64,000 bases of DNA. Source: Egbenema bharatensis. GTDB lineage: Bacteria > Cyanobacteriota > Cyanobacteriia > Elainellales > Elainellaceae. The stretch's first letter is position 1; each line of letters opens with the position of its first letter. The DNA lies in the NCBI RefSeq assembly GCF_048077055.1, contig NZ_CP182236.1:6820001-6884000 (forward strand), given 5' to 3'. Shown here piece after piece: positions 43,219-52,773 of the stretch. Position numbers and translations under genes: made by a program. Below the pieces are notes generated by a model that saw nothing but the letters and a program-made list of their open reading frames with translations, did not search any database and was not told the origin of the DNA.

Positions 43219-44334
43219 ATGACTCCTGAGATCCAAACAGTGCCACTACTGCAACTTGCCTCTGGCGATCGGCTGTCCCTTCAGGTCTACAAATTTATCG
43301 GCGCGACGGCTGGGAAAAAAGCCTATGTGCAAGCCAACCTGCATGGGGCAGAAATTGCGGGCAATGCGGTGATTCACCATCTCATCTCAGCCTTTTGCGC
43401 CCTGGATCCCAGCCAGATTAGCGGCGAAATTTGGCTCGTTCCCGTCTGTAACCCCATCGGCACCAACCAGCGATCGCACTACTTTTCCAGCGGTCGATAC
43501 AACCCCTACGATGGTAAAGATTGGAATCGGATCTTTTGGGATTACGAAGCAGAAGCCGATTTAGTTTCCTTTGCTAAAGCCCATCTGAAGTCTGATGTTT
43601 CCACCATTCAACGCCAGTTCCAGCAACAGATTCAGACTCAGTTTGCCCAATTACTGGATCAACTCAATGCCCCCAGTAGTGTACCGACCCGTGAATGGTA
43701 TCGTTACCGCTTACAATCGCTGTGTCTGGATGCAAATTATCTGATTGACCTGCATACCTCCGTCGGGCAGGGACTCGATTACGCCTACTACTTCCGCGAT
43801 CGAGCAGCTAGTGCCCACCTGTTTGGCTTGCCGATTGGGATCCTGCTGGATACCTACGATGGGGATGCCTTTGATGAAGCATTTATCAAACCCTGGTTGG
43901 CCCTGGAAGCCTGCTTTGCTGAACTGGGACGAGAACTGCGGTTTGATATTGCAGCCTGGACGCTGGAGTTGGGAACAGCCATGCAAAGCCAACCGCGATC
44001 GGTGGAACAGGGACTACTGGGCGTTAAGAATTATTTAGCCGGTCAAGGAATGCTGTCCCTCCCCGAAGCTCGCTTGCCCCTGAAACCCATGAAGCTAACA
44101 ACCCGCAGTGCCCTAACCCGTTATTATGCTCCTGTGGGCGGCATGGTTCAGTCTAGCGTCGCGCTGGGAAGTGAAGTTGAGGCAGGTCAACTGCTCTACC
44201 AAATTCTTAGCTTTAATAAAGAGGGACAGTTACCCAGAATGGTTGAGGTTAAAGCCGAGCAAGCCGGTTTGGTGTTTGATCTGTCCATCAATCAAGCCGT
44301 CAACCAGGGTGAATATGTGTTGGGTTTGTTATGA
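43219..44334 (+). CDS. Succinylglutamate desuccinylase/aspartoacylase family protein
   Basis: The 371-residue zinc hydrolase of the M14-like AstE/AspA superfamily has HGAEIAGNAVIHHLI (His and Glu ligands), PVCNPIGTNQRSHYFSSGRYNPYDGKDWNR and LIDLHTSVGQG (third ligand). A C-terminal beta-domain (YYAPVGGMVQSSVALGSEVEAGQLLYQI) is shared by deacylase-like members. These enzymes remove acyl groups from N-acyl amino acids; the natural substrate here is unknown. Starts 26 bp downstream of the 15-bp tandem repeats. era follows 31 bp after the stop. Confidence 0.8.
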   Translation: MTPEIQTVPLLQLASGDRLSLQVYKFIGATAGKKAYVQANLHGAEIAGNAVIHHLISAFCALDPSQISGEIWLVPVCNPIGTNQRSHYFSSGRYNPYDGKDWNRIFWDYEAEADLVSFAKAHLKSDVSTIQRQFQQQIQTQFAQLLDQLNAPSSVPTREWYRYRLQSLCLDANYLIDLHTSVGQGLDYAYYFRDRAASAHLFGLPIGILLDTYDGDAFDEAFIKPWLALEACFAELGRELRFDIAAWTLELGTAMQSQPRSVEQGLLGVKNYLAGQGMLSLPEARLPLKPMKLTTRSALTRYYAPVGGMVQSSVALGSEVEAGQLLYQILSFNKEGQLPRMVEVKAEQAGLVFDLSINQAVNQGEYVLGLL

Positions 44335-44365
44335 ACCATCACTGTACTGAAGCTGCAACTACCTC

Positions 44366-45353
44366 ATGAGTCACGATTCTCCCAATGAGCTAACCCCAAA
44401 TTCTGAGCCTGATTACATTACAGGTGCATCCATCCCGATCGCCCCAGAAGGCTTTAAATCCGGTTTTGTTGGCATCGTCGGTCGTCCTAATGTTGGCAAA
44501 TCGACGCTAATGAATCATCTGGTGGGGCAAAAAATCGCCATTACCTCGCCCGTAGCTCAAACTACCCGCAATCGGTTACGTGGGATCCTGTCTACCCCGC
44601 AAGCCCAGATCATTTTTGTCGATACCCCCGGCATTCACAAACCCCATCATCAGCTAGGGGAAGTCCTGGTAAAAAACGCCCAAATGGCGATCAATTCAGT
44701 GGATGTGCTGCTGTTTGTCGTGGATGGGACGGTGGTATCTGGCGGTGGCGATCGCTATGTGGCGGATCTGCTGAATCGGGCTGAAGTCCCCGTGTTGCTG
44801 GGCATTAACAAAATCGATCAACAACCTGCGGATGCCGACCAAACGACCCAAATTGACCAGAGTTACGAAGCCATTGCCATAGAGCAAGGCTGGACGACCC
44901 TCAAATTCTCCGCCCTGGATGGGACGGGGCTGGACACGCTGCAAGCCACCCTGGTCGATCGCCTGGAACCTGGGCCCTACTACTACCCCCGATCTGGTCA
45001 CCGATCAACCCGAACGGTTCATCATGGGTGAGCTAATCCGTGAACAAATTCTGATGCAAACCCGCGAGGAAGTCCCCCATTCTGTGGCAGTCTCGATCGA
45101 TCGGGTGGAAGAAGCTCCCGATATCACCCGCATCCTGGCCACCATCTATGTAGAGCGTCCTTCTCAGAAGGGAATTCTCATCGGTAAGGGGGGCAAGATG
45201 ATGAAGGCGATCGGGTCAGCGGCTCGCCAGCAAATTCAAAAGCTGGTTATGGGTAAGGTGTATCTGGAAATGTTTGTCAAAGTCCAACCGAAATGGCGAC
45301 AGTCCCGGATTCAGCTTGCCGAACTGGGCTACCAGGTTGAGCGGGACAACTAA
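44366..45353 (+). pseudogene. era: GTPase Era, one frameshift
   Basis: Era binds 16S rRNA and helps assemble the 30S subunit. The GTPase domain reads GIVGRPNVGKSTLMNHLVGQKIAITSPVAQTTRNR (G1, G2), FVDTPGIHKPHHQLGE (G3) and NKID (G4). The frame breaks at about 44990, after GPYYYP, in a run of five C. The other frame continues DLVTDQPERFIMGELIREQILMQTREEVPHSVAVSIDRVEE, then the KH domain GILIGKGGKMMKAIGSAARQQIQ and the end YQVERDN. One more C restores a normal protein of about 329 residues. Starts at ATG 44366. Confidence 0.9.
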
Positions 45354-45467
45354 TGTTTCTCCTAATATTTCTCCCAATTGTTCTCCAGATCCCATCCCCC
45401 TCTTCGTCCCCTGGCAGGGCGATCGCCTGCCGCATTAGAATCAGAACATCGTCTGTGGGGAAAGGCA

Positions 45468-46061
45468 ATGACTCAAGCTCAGGTAAAATTCCCAACCTTT
45501 GAAGACTATCTGTCCTACAGTAACGCGATGAACCTGGAAGGGTTTTATGAATTGATTGATGGAGAGCTAGTCGAGTTGCCGCCAGAGTCAGAGCAGAATA
45601 ATTGGTTTGCCTTAAACCTACGCGATTATCTGATTCGCTTGATTCGTCGTCGCCTGGTGCGAGTACATGCTTGTGAGGTTCAGGTGCCCGTCCTACATCC
45701 CAAGGACGCTGCCAACCGCTTTCCAGATCTGGTTGTGCTGCGCCAGGAGCATCTAGAACTGACCCAACGACGACTCACGATTACTCTGGATATGCCCCCG
45801 CCGCGCCTAATTGCTGAAGTGGTTAGCCCTGGCAAGACCAATCAAGACCGAGACTATATCAACAAGCGAGCCCAATATGCGGCGATCGGTGTTCCCGAAT
45901 ACTGGCTGATTGATCCCGTGGCTCAAACGGTGATGGTGCTGAGGCTGGAGGGAGAGACTTACCAGGAGATCGGTGTGTTTGATCATCAGTCGGCGATCGC
46001 CTCGGTTGAGTTTGCCGGACTGGAGCTAACGGTGGCACAGCTTTTCGAGTCAGAAATTTAG
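45468..46061 (+). CDS. Uma2 family endonuclease-fold protein (DUF820)
   Basis: The 197-residue protein starts at ATG 45468 (MTQAQVKFPTFEDYLSYSNAMNLEGFYELIDGELVELPPES). It has the PD-(D/E)XK-like core of Uma2/DUF820 proteins: FPDLVVLRQEH, PPPRLIAEVVSPGKTNQDRDYINKRAQYAAIGVPEYWLIDP. Cyanobacterial genomes carry dozens of these; the function is unknown, with nuclease activity assumed by fold only. The ORF is open upstream but the internal ATG fits the family start. Confidence 0.9.
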   Translation: MTQAQVKFPTFEDYLSYSNAMNLEGFYELIDGELVELPPESEQNNWFALNLRDYLIRLIRRRLVRVHACEVQVPVLHPKDAANRFPDLVVLRQEHLELTQRRLTITLDMPPPRLIAEVVSPGKTNQDRDYINKRAQYAAIGVPEYWLIDPVAQTVMVLRLEGETYQEIGVFDHQSAIASVEFAGLELTVAQLFESEI

Positions 46062-46106
46062 CCATCGAGAACAAACTGTCTCCCCAACTATACCCCCGAC
46101 TGACAA

Positions 46107-46128
46107 CCGTATTTGAAGATACGGTTAA
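46107..46128. promoter_or_regulatory. Perfect 8-bp hairpin upstream of the histidine kinase
   Basis: AACCGTAT and ATACGGTT enclose TTGAAG. No U run follows, so it is more likely an operator or RNA structure than a terminator. Confidence 0.4.
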
Positions 46129-46222
46129 CGTGGTGATTCCCCCCAAAAACTTGGGAATGATAAGTCTGTTGGAAAGCCCTCTGCCCACGTTTCGCTTTGG
46201 AATTCACAGGATAGGTATTGCC

Positions 46223-48715
46223 ATGAGCTTTCATGCCTCAGCGCAGGAATACAGTAATCGCAGAAACGCGCTTACAAAAAGCAACTCCCAGGCAAACGCA
46301 GCATTGAGCCTATCTCAGGAAAACCGATCGAGACTGAAGCTCCATACCCTTGGCAATTCCCTCCCCACCGAAAAATTGCCTGATCCCGCTTCCGCTCCGC
46401 TCACTGAAGCAGCCGCAGAAATGAAAGTGAAGACTCCGATCGCTGACCCGATTTACATGACGCTCGATTCAAACGGGATCGTTTTGGCGGTCGATGCGCT
46501 GGGAGCCACTCGCATGGGTTACGAGGTCAAGGCTTTAGTTCATCAACCCGTTCAGACCCTGATTCACCCATCCGACCACGATCGGTTGCGGGGTTGCTTA
46601 TCTCACCTGTCAGCATCCGGGATAGCCGACCCCGGTATTTTTCAGCTTGTCTGTCCCGATGGTGGACTATTACCATGTAACATCGCCTTTCAATCGCTAA
46701 ACGCTGCCACTAAAGCGATTTTTTTATTGGTTTGTACCCCTTTGCAAGCTCCTGAGTTGCTCACCCCTTCAGAGCATCTCCAGTCCAGGCAGATTCTCAA
46801 ACAGCAGGCGGAATGGGAAAAACTGCTGCGTGCAATTTCCCAAGCTGCTCCCCAACCGATGGGGCTACGTCTAATCCTGCAAACCATTGCCGCAGAAGTA
46901 CAGCAGAGCTTAAACGCCGATCGGGTTCTGATTTACCGAACTCATCCCCGCAAAACAGGCAGCATTATGGTAGAAGCCCTGGCAAAGGACTGTCCGTCCG
47001 TATTTCAGCAAACGCGGGTTGCAGCTCTATTTCAACGGCAGTATATGCAGCGGCGATTTGCAGACCGGAAGAGTGTTCCAGAGGCTTACCAAACGACGCA
47101 TGGGGTGGAGTGGAGCCAGGATACCTCGCTCCAACGGTTAGGCGTACGATCTGAAGCCGTAGTTCCCATCTTTCAGCAAGGAAAACTGTGGGGATTGCTC
47201 ATTGTGCATCAATGTCGTCAGTCACGACTATGGCAACCCTGGGAGATGGGGCTGGTGAAGCAGGTTGGCTCTTACCTGGATAGCGTGATTCAGCAGGCTG
47301 AACTGTATCAAAAGGTGCAGCGATTGAATGCGAACCTGGAACGGCAAATTCAGGCGCGGACAGCCGAACTGCGGTTAGCCTCGGAGTTTGAAGCGACCCT
47401 GAAGCGAATTACTGATAAAGTCCGGGATAGTTTAGATGAACGTCAAATTCTGGAAACGGCGGTTCGAGAACTGGTGAATGCGATCGGCATTAGTGGCTGT
47501 AATGCTTCAATTTATGACCTGAAAGCTGGAACTTCTACCATTTCCTATGAGTACACCACCAATCTTTCGCCGTACCAGGGGCGCGTGGTGCATCTGGATG
47601 CCTCTCCTGGAATTTACGCTCAACTGTTGCACGGGCAAACTTTTCAGTTCTGCTCCCTCATGATTAACCCTACACGGGGCAAAGTTGCGATGTTGACCTG
47701 CCCGATCGTGGATGATCAGGATGTCCTGGGTGATCTGTGGTTAATCAATCAACCCTACTACTGCTTCAGCGAACAGGACATTCGGCTGGTGCGTCAGGTA
47801 GCGAACCACTGTGCGATCGCCATTCGCCAGGCTCGCCTATATCAAGCGGCCCAGGCGCAGGTGGAGGAACTGGAGCGGCTCAATCACCTGAAGGATGATT
47901 TCCTGAGTACGGTGTCCCACGAACTCCGCACTCCGATGGCGAATATCAAAATGGCGACGCAAATGCTGGAAGTAACCCTGAGCCAGAATGGTCTGCTGAA
48001 TCAAGCCACATCCAAGGTCGGCAACTATTTCCAAATTTTGCAGGCGGAATGCCAACGGGAAATTCATTTGATTAATGACTTGCTGGACTTATCCCGTCTG
48101 GATTCAGAGCAAACCGTTCCCCATCGGGTGCCAGTCGATCTGAATGCGTGGCTCCCGTCTATCCTTTCTCCTTTTTTAGAGCGGGCAAACCATCAGCAGC
48201 AACAGCTCCAGCTTGATCTACCTGCCTCCATTCCGCCGCTGGCGATCGATCTAACCAGCCTGGAACGAATTTTGGCGGAACTACTGCAAAATGCCTGCAA
48301 ATATACTCCTTCCGGCGAGACAATTTCCGTTTCGGCGGAATATTTTGAGTATCAGGGGTCAGGGGTCAGGGGTCAGGAGGCAGTTCCAAGGGGTCAGGTA
48401 GGTGGCATCACCATTGCCGCTTCCCGGCCTCATTCACTCACTCACTCACTCGCTCACTCACTCACCCCGTCTTCCCCCACTCTACGTCTCTACATCATCA
48501 ACTCTGGAGTCGAAATTCCTTCCCATGAGTTAAACCGCATTTTTGAAAAGTTTTACCGCATCCCCAGCAGCGATCGCTGGCAGCATGGGGGCACAGGATT
48601 GGGGCTAGCCCTGGTGCGAAAACTGGCGGAGCATTTGGGTGGTACAGTCTGGGCTGAGAGTCAGGCTGGACAAACCTGCTTTACCGTTGAACTCCCAGTA
48701 GAGTTGTCTGTGTAG
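46223..48715 (+). CDS. PAS-GAF-GAF sensor histidine kinase with repeat-derived insert
   Basis: About 830 residues from ATG 46223 (longer starts possible at 46130 or 46157). Domains in order: PAS (IYMTLDSNGIVLAVDALGATRMGY), a phytochrome-like GAF (LLRAISQAAPQPMGLRLILQTIAAEVQQSLNADRVLIYR...SEAVVPIFQQGKLWGLLIVHQCRQSRLW), a second GAF, HisKA (LKDDFLSTVSHELRTPMANIKMA, phospho-His), and HATPase (ELLQNACKYTPSG, TGLGLALVRKLAEHLGG). The first GAF lacks the bilin Cys seen in CBCRs as far as I can see. Between the N and G1 boxes lies about 40 residues encoded by heptamer and tetramer repeats (see finding). The partner response regulator is not adjacent. Confidence 0.85.
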   Translation: MSFHASAQEYSNRRNALTKSNSQANAALSLSQENRSRLKLHTLGNSLPTEKLPDPASAPLTEAAAEMKVKTPIADPIYMTLDSNGIVLAVDALGATRMGYEVKALVHQPVQTLIHPSDHDRLRGCLSHLSASGIADPGIFQLVCPDGGLLPCNIAFQSLNAATKAIFLLVCTPLQAPELLTPSEHLQSRQILKQQAEWEKLLRAISQAAPQPMGLRLILQTIAAEVQQSLNADRVLIYRTHPRKTGSIMVEALAKDCPSVFQQTRVAALFQRQYMQRRFADRKSVPEAYQTTHGVEWSQDTSLQRLGVRSEAVVPIFQQGKLWGLLIVHQCRQSRLWQPWEMGLVKQVGSYLDSVIQQAELYQKVQRLNANLERQIQARTAELRLASEFEATLKRITDKVRDSLDERQILETAVRELVNAIGISGCNASIYDLKAGTSTISYEYTTNLSPYQGRVVHLDASPGIYAQLLHGQTFQFCSLMINPTRGKVAMLTCPIVDDQDVLGDLWLINQPYYCFSEQDIRLVRQVANHCAIAIRQARLYQAAQAQVEELERLNHLKDDFLSTVSHELRTPMANIKMATQMLEVTLSQNGLLNQATSKVGNYFQILQAECQREIHLINDLLDLSRLDSEQTVPHRVPVDLNAWLPSILSPFLERANHQQQQLQLDLPASIPPLAIDLTSLERILAELLQNACKYTPSGETISVSAEYFEYQGSGVRGQEAVPRGQVGGITIAASRPHSLTHSLAHSLTPSSPTLRLYIINSGVEIPSHELNRIFEKFYRIPSSDRWQHGGTGLGLALVRKLAEHLGGTVWAESQAGQTCFTVELPVELSV
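48353..48472 (+). repeat. STRR arrays inside the kinase HATPase domain
   Basis: GGGGTCA heptamers (48357-48378 and again at 48392) and CTCACT/CTCG units (48433-48464) lie within the coding frame and add a low-complexity insert of about 40 residues. Confidence 0.75.
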
Positions 48716-50218
48716 TTACTGCAAGGTTTGAATCAAATGATCGCCGACTCGCAACGCATTTGCGATCACCGTTAAAGCAGGACTGACACTGGCGTTTGCC
48801 GGAAAGAAACTGCTATCGACCACGTATAGATTCTTGACCTCATGGGAGCAACAGTTGAGATCCAGCACAGATGTATCTGGATCTTCGCCAAAGCGGCAGG
48901 TGCCACACTGATGCGCCATCACCTGAATCGGCATATCACTGCGAGGATGGGTACTCCGGTTAAACAAAGACGGCTGGGCTGATTCCACATTTTTTAAGAT
49001 ATCCACCCAGCGATACACCAGGCGATCGTGGGCCTCGACATTATTGGGTTCATAATCGACCCGCAGCTTGTCACCCATGAAATAGACCCGATTTTCGGAA
49101 TTAGGCAGATCCTCCGTTTGCAGCCACCAGCCGATCGAGCGCGTTGCCAGTTGTCTCAAGCCAAAGTTAGGCATGACTTTGGCGAGAGCAGAAAAAATCG
49201 GTGGAGCTTCCGAAAAAATCACATCCTGGGAAATGCCACCCGAATTTTGGACGTGTCCCATTGGGTAAGGGAAATCTCGATCGCCCCAGTAGAAATCATT
49301 GAGTCCGACGGTGCGGGGGAAAGAATCCTTGCTGGAGGAAGCCGTGAGTTGCACGACAACCGACAGTAATTGCTTCATCAAATTCCGCCCCACCTGCCCC
49401 GATTGATTGGCAATCCCATCGGGGTGCTTTTCATTCGCCGATCGCAGTAACAATGCCGCTGTATTCACTGCCCCGCAGGCTAGCACCACAATATGACCTA
49501 AAAACAGGTAGGATTCCTCGCCGATCTTGGCTTCGACAGCTTTAATTTCAGAACCGGAAGGATTGGTGTGGAGGCAAACGACTTGCGCCCCAGTCTTCAA
49601 CGTCACATTGTCATGCTGGAGGGCTGGGGTGACACCCGTATCCTCAGAATCGGTTCTACCCTGATCGCCAATTCCCAACGGTAAATCGATCGGATGAAGT
49701 CCCTGCTCCGTTAAGGTTTCACAAATGGTTTGGATGCGCGGTTCATGGGCGATCGGCTCAAAGGGATAATTTCCACCGTGAGTTGGTTCCGTCGGATCAT
49801 TACCCACTTTGCCATGCACCTGATACAGGGCTTCCGCCTCGGTGTAGTATGGCTCAAAATCTTGATAGGTTAACGGCCAGGCGGGGGAAAGACCCCCCTG
49901 ATGCTGCACTTCTGTAAAGTCGCGTTCGCGCATCCGCATCAGAACCCCGCTCCAGATTTTTGTATTGCCCCCGACGCAGTAGCGCATCTGGGGATAAAAC
50001 GGCTCTCCGGTGTTGTCGTACCAGGGTTCTGGGGCGTGGTATTGCTCTTTCTTGAAGACTTCCGTATCGACTAATTCGGAACTTTCCCTGGCAACAAATT
50101 CACCCCGTTCCAGCACCAGGATTTTCTTTCCGGTCGGAGCCAGTTTTCGTGCTAATGTGCCGCCGCCGACTCCGGTGCCAACAATAATCACATCGTAATA
50201 TTGATCATCAATAATCAT
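48716..50218 (-). CDS. GMC-family FAD-dependent oxidoreductase
   Basis: The 500-residue enzyme begins with a Rossmann FAD motif (YDVIIVGTGVGGGTLARKLAPTGKKILVLERGE). GGNTKIWSGVLMRMRERDF and a C-terminal HQCGTCRFGEDPDTSVLDLNCCSHEVKNLYVVDSSFFPANASVSPALTVIANALRV follow, which contains the active-site His region of glucose-methanol-choline oxidoreductases. The substrate (alcohol or sugar) cannot be deduced. It is transcribed leftward, convergent with the kinase (3' ends adjacent). Confidence 0.87.
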   Translation of the reverse strand: MIIDDQYYDVIIVGTGVGGGTLARKLAPTGKKILVLERGEFVARESSELVDTEVFKKEQYHAPEPWYDNTGEPFYPQMRYCVGGNTKIWSGVLMRMRERDFTEVQHQGGLSPAWPLTYQDFEPYYTEAEALYQVHGKVGNDPTEPTHGGNYPFEPIAHEPRIQTICETLTEQGLHPIDLPLGIGDQGRTDSEDTGVTPALQHDNVTLKTGAQVVCLHTNPSGSEIKAVEAKIGEESYLFLGHIVVLACGAVNTAALLLRSANEKHPDGIANQSGQVGRNLMKQLLSVVVQLTASSSKDSFPRTVGLNDFYWGDRDFPYPMGHVQNSGGISQDVIFSEAPPIFSALAKVMPNFGLRQLATRSIGWWLQTEDLPNSENRVYFMGDKLRVDYEPNNVEAHDRLVYRWVDILKNVESAQPSLFNRSTHPRSDMPIQVMAHQCGTCRFGEDPDTSVLDLNCCSHEVKNLYVVDSSFFPANASVSPALTVIANALRVGDHLIQTLQ

Positions 50219-50261
50219 AGGACGTTTGATTCAATCATCTGTGCGATCGTTTTGCTCGGTT

Positions 50262-50292
50262 GACTGGGCGGACAAGATGCCCACCCCACAAG
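50262..50292. repeat. Dispersed repeat, GGGCGGACAAGATGCCCACCC type
   Basis: GACTGGGCGGACAAGATGCC followed by CACCCCACAAGAG is related to sequences at 40069-40098 (on the other strand) and 36290-36344. It pairs GGGC with GCCC ends and could form a small hairpin. Confidence 0.5.
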
Positions 50293-50336
50293 AGTGAGAG
50301 TCTACTTAATTTCTATTGGATAAGGTTGTCTTTCAC

Positions 50337-50945
50337 CTACTGCCACACGTAGATCAGAATATACAAAATAATCCAGATCACATCGACAAAATGCCAGAAC
50401 AGAGAAGTGGCTTCGACTCCAAAATAGCCGCTGTCGTAATTCCCTGGAAGAAACGATCGCCCCAGCATGAGGGTCTGCAAGAGAATCCCGGTGAGCACGT
50501 GCAGACCATGAAACCCGGTTAGCAAATAGAACGTGCCACCGAATAGCCCAGAGGTAATGCCAAAGGGCAGCCCATTCCACTCCACGGCTTGTCCGTAGAG
50601 AAAGTATCCACCCATTGCCATCGTTGCCAGCAAGAACAGGCGGAATCCCCAGATTTTTTTGTCATGGAGATAGCGTTCTGCCACGTAAATCACGAAACTG
50701 CTAGAAACCAACACGATCGTATTGATCGCCGGTTCTCGCGTTTCCAGTCCTGTAACCCCCGCAGGATACCAGTCGGTAGTGCTGGTTTTGTAGATGATAT
50801 ATCCAGCAAAGAAGCTGAGGAAAATAACACTTTCGGAGAGCAGGAAGACAATAAAGCCAAACTTACTGTTTCCCGCTTCGTCGTGGGACTGTTCCTCACG
50901 AATCTCTGCCTCGGTTTGCTGTGCGATCGCGCGTTCCGCCGTCAT
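50337..50945 (-). CDS. ctaE: Heme-copper oxidase subunit III
   Basis: The 202-residue membrane protein has five helices: FIVFLLSESVIFLSFFAGYIIYKT, then VLVSSSFVIYVAERYL, GGTFYLLTGFHGLHVLTGILLQ and SLFWHFVDVIWIILYILIYVWQ. The TGFHGLHV and WHFVDVIW motifs are signatures of subunit III. Last gene of the leftward oxidase operon, 54 bp after ctaD. Confidence 0.92.
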   Translation of the reverse strand: MTAERAIAQQTEAEIREEQSHDEAGNSKFGFIVFLLSESVIFLSFFAGYIIYKTSTTDWYPAGVTGLETREPAINTIVLVSSSFVIYVAERYLHDKKIWGFRLFLLATMAMGGYFLYGQAVEWNGLPFGITSGLFGGTFYLLTGFHGLHVLTGILLQTLMLGRSFLPGNYDSGYFGVEATSLFWHFVDVIWIILYILIYVWQ

Positions 50946-50999
50946 GGTCTGTTCTCCAGATATTCAGCTTAAGACTGCAAATTGTCCAGCTTGTCCAGT

Positions 51000-52687
51000 T
51001 CAGGAAGTTTGCGGCAGTTCCCCCTGGGCAGGATGGTTGGCAACCAGAGGTTCGTTCTTGCCGTAGCCGTAGGGAGGGGCAATTACCACGGGAATTTCCT
51101 CGAAGTTTTCCACCGGGGGAGGTGAAGAGACCAGCCATTCCAAGCCGATCGCCCGCCAGGGGTTATCGCCCGCCTTTTCGCCCTGAATCCAGGAACTCAC
51201 CATATTGAGAATAAACGGCAGGGTAGACATGCCCAGCAGGAAGCCGCCCAAACTGGCGATCACATTCCAGAAGGCAAACTCCGGATCGTAGGAAGCCACC
51301 CGACGCGGCATTCCCAGCAATCCCGCCTCATGCATCGGGAAAAAAGTCAGGGTCGTGCCGATGAACGTCAGGGCAAAATGCAGCTTACCCAACCCTTCGT
51401 AGTACATCCGCCCCGTCATCTTCGGGAACCAGTGGTACAGGGCCGAATAGATCGCCATGACGATCGCCCCGTACAGCACGTAATGGAAGTGACCCACCAC
51501 AAAGTAGGTATTGTTGACGTGAATATCCAGCGGCACCGACCCCAGGAAAATTCCCGTAATTCCAGCAAATACCCAGTTCACAATGCCCCCCAGGGCAAAC
51601 AGCATCGGCGTAGTCAGGCGAATTTTACCGCCCCAAACCGTTGCCACCCAGCCAAACACCTTGATCCCACTGGGAACCGCCACCAGCATCGTTGTCACCA
51701 TGAACAAAATCCGCATCCAGGGGGGAGTCGCACTAGCATACATATGGTGCACCCACACCACGCCACTGATAAAGGTAATCAGCAGGGACGAAGCGGCGAT
51801 CACGCGATAGCCAAACAGGGGCTTGCGGGCGTGAACCGGCAGGATTTCCGAAAAAATGCCAAAGGCAGGCAGCACCATCACATAGACCGCCGGATGGGAA
51901 TAAAACCAGAAAAAGTGCTGATACAGAATCGGGTTGCCGCCGCGCTCTGGGGCAAAGAAGCTGGTACCGATCGACAGATCCAGCAGCAGCATGATCGCCC
52001 CTCCCGTCAATGCAGGTAAGCCATAGAGCTGAATCAACTGCGCCGCCAACACTGCCCAGACGAAAGCAGGCGTTCTAAACCAGGTCATGCCTGGGGCCCG
52101 CATCCGGACGATCGTAGTGACAAAATTCACGCCGCCCATAATAGAGGACACGCCGGAGATGGCCACCGCCAGCAGCCAGAGGAACTGACCGTTGATTAAA
52201 TTCCCGGTTGGATTTTGCAAGCTCACCGGGGGATAGGCCCACCAGCCGGACTGGGACGGGCCACCCGGCACCAGAAAACTGGCAATCATCAAAATCCCGA
52301 CCACGGGAATCAGCCAGAAGGAAACCGCATTCAGCCGGGGAAACGCCATATCCCGCGCCCCGATCATCAGCGGCACCAGATAGTTGCCCAGTCCCACCAG
52401 CACCGGAAACGTCCACAAAAACAGCATGATCGAGCCATGCATGGTGAATAGCGCGCTGTAGACCGTGCGATCGATCAGATCGGCATCCGGGGTAATCAAT
52501 TCCCCCCGCATAATCATCGACAGAACGCCACCGACCAGGAAAAGAAAAACGACGTGACAATGTATTGAATGCCGATCACCTTGTGGTCGGTGCTGAAGGT
52601 GAAAAATCGCTTCCAGTTATCGGGCGCACCCGGATAGGGTTGGCCGCGACGGACGACATCGGGGGTTTCTAGAGAAACGTTTGCCAT
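51000..52687 (-). pseudogene. ctaD: Heme-copper oxidase subunit I, one frameshift
   Basis: Catalytic subunit with heme a/heme a3 and CuB. ATG at 52687 (MANVSLETPDVVRRGQPYPGAPDNWKRFFTFSTDHKVIGIQY) runs to VTSFFF and then breaks in a TTTT run at about 52547. The long frame continues LVGGVLSMIMRGELITP, then MHGSIMLFLWTFPVLVGLGNYLVPL (heme His), HFFWFYSHPAVYVMVLPAFG (CuB His and Tyr), VWVHHMY (CuB His pair) and VGHFHYVLYG (heme a and a3 His). Five T instead of four restores a protein of about 563 residues. Operon with ctaC (upstream) and ctaE. Confidence 0.9.
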
Positions 52688-52773
52688 ACAGGGTTTTCAG
52701 ACTCAATCAATGGGCTACAGCAAAAGGAATATTGATATTTCATTGCGCAATGAATCAGGCAATCTCAATCAAC

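Noticed and set aside
51330..52451. Long plus-strand frames across ctaD
   Set aside because: They are antisense shadows of a heme-copper oxidase gene with all catalytic His visible.
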